Below, piece by piece: positions 11,910 to 12,497 of a stretch of DNA of 12,497 bases (positions are counted from its first letter, which is position 1; every line of letters starts with the position of its first letter). The position numbers and the translations under genes were made by a program. Under the pieces are notes generated by a model. The model was not told the DNA's origin. It did not search any database and saw only the letters and a program-made list of their open reading frames with translations. The DNA lies in assembly GCA_964353255.1 (NCBI GenBank), contig CAYGVJ010000154.1, positions 1 to 12,497 of the forward strand, given 5' to 3'. This DNA is from VFZS01 sp964353255. GTDB lineage: Bacteria; Acidobacteriota; Terriglobia; Bryobacterales; Bryobacteraceae.

Positions 11910-12497
11910 TACTGAAGCTCCTCCAGCGCCTTCTGCACTTCCTCTATGGTGGGCGCGACCCCGTGGAACTTGGGATTGTTCTCCATGAAAGAGACGCCCT
12001 TGCCCTTGACCGTGTGGGCGACGATGACAGTGGGCTTCTCCTTAACGCCGGCCGCTTCGGCGAAGGCGGCTTGCAGAGTGGGGATGTCATGCCCGTCCAG
12101 ATCGATCACGTGCCATCCGAAGGACTGCCACTTGGGGACGAGCGGCTCCACCTCCATGATGTCCTTGATGAAACCGTCGAGCTGCATGCGGTTGTAATCC
12201 ACGATGGCGACCAGGTTGTCCACCTTGTGGTAGGCGCCGAACATGGCCGCCTCCCAGATCTGGCCTTCTTGGATCTCGCCGTCGCCGAGGAGGACGTAGA
12301 CGCGCGTGGGCCGCGCGTCCAGGCGGCCGGCCAGCGCCATGCCCATGCCGATCGAGAGGCCCTGGCCCAGTGAACCGGTCGAGGCCTCCAGGGCCGGGAT
12401 GAAACGTTTATCGGGGTGGCCCTGGTAGATCGAGCCCAGCTTGCGCAGGGTGTTGAGCTGATCCAGGGGCGTGTAGCCGGCCTCGGCCAGCACCGCG
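11909..12497 (-). CDS. Transketolase, N-terminal subunit (5' end outside window)
   Basis: The frame is open to the right edge; about 195 residues are present, lacking roughly the first 80 of a usual 270-280-residue subunit. It holds the diphosphate-binding half of the active site: the ThDP motif begins GDGEIQEGQIWEAA and closes with the Asn of DYNRMQLDG, which holds Mg2+ and thiamine diphosphate. ASTGSLGQGLSIGMGMALAGR is the typical upstream segment, and GWHVIDLDGHD and AHTVKGKGVSFMENNPKFHG complete the family pattern. It ends at a stop overlapping the C-subunit ATG. Split transketolases are found in many bacteria and archaea, so this is a normal arrangement and not a broken gene. Confidence 0.92.
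   Translation of the reverse strand, partial: AVLAEAGYTPLDQLNTLRKLGSIYQGHPDKRFIPALEASTGSLGQGLSIGMGMALAGRLDARPTRVYVLLGDGEIQEGQIWEAAMFGAYHKVDNLVAIVDYNRMQLDGFIKDIMEVEPLVPKWQSFGWHVIDLDGHDIPTLQAAFAEAAGVKEKPTVIVAHTVKGKGVSFMENNPKFHGVAPTIEEVQKALEELQ

Noticed and set aside
11909..12497. Transketolase broken into two genes by a mutation
   Set aside because: The TAATG junction, correct domain boundary and full motif set match naturally split two-subunit transketolases.

Overview
The window looks like a high-GC chromosomal segment of an acidobacterium, most likely from the Solibacter/Bryobacter branch. Three things suggest this. The first gene carries the repeat-like secreted domain that is expanded in Solibacter. 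There is a long macrolide-exporter-like permease of the 'acidobacterial duplicated orphan permease' type. Several exported metabolic enzymes have Sec or Tat leaders. The assignment rests on recognised protein style only; no ribosomal or marker gene is present.

Layout, left to right. A secreted Solibacter-type protein enters from the left edge (to 1658, +). A double GC-rich hairpin (1661-1699) separates it from a lone nuoM (1732-3282, +), the complex I proton-pumping subunit M, with no other nuo gene in view. nuoM runs tail-to-tail into, and overlaps, a radical SAM/SPASM gene (3218-4240, -). That gene is the second member of a two-gene unit headed by a secreted PIG-L deacetylase (4246-5154, -). 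A short divergent control region (5155-5268) leads to the ADOP permease (5269-7722, +). An AbrB-type antitoxin follows (7786-8028, +), overlapping a VapC/PIN toxin remnant that has lost the middle of its domain (8025-8189, +). After a convergent hairpin, the right part is entirely on the minus strand. In transcription order it holds a split transketolase (N-terminal subunit cut by the right edge, then C-terminal subunit), a NarL/FixJ response regulator, tRNA-Leu(UAG), two half-size EamA/SMR-like transporter subunits overlapping by 4 bp, and a Tat-exported mannonate-dehydratase-like TIM-barrel protein.

How the genes may work together. The split transketolase belongs to the non-oxidative pentose phosphate pathway. 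The transporter pair and the mannonate-dehydratase-like enzyme are packed as one likely operon, suggesting handling of a sugar acid or related small polar compound. The PIG-L/radical SAM pair suggests modification of an amino-sugar-containing or peptide substrate, but nothing in the window fixes it. The AbrB/VapC remnant looks like a decaying toxin-antitoxin locus.

Coding density is high: no stretch longer than about 120 bases lacks a gene. I saw no insertion sequence, CRISPR array, phage gene or integrase. The most distinctive points are the internally deleted VapC, the exported UxuA-like protein with its paired half-transporters, the secreted PIG-L/SPASM pair, and a transketolase carrying the animal-type Gln in its active-site motif.
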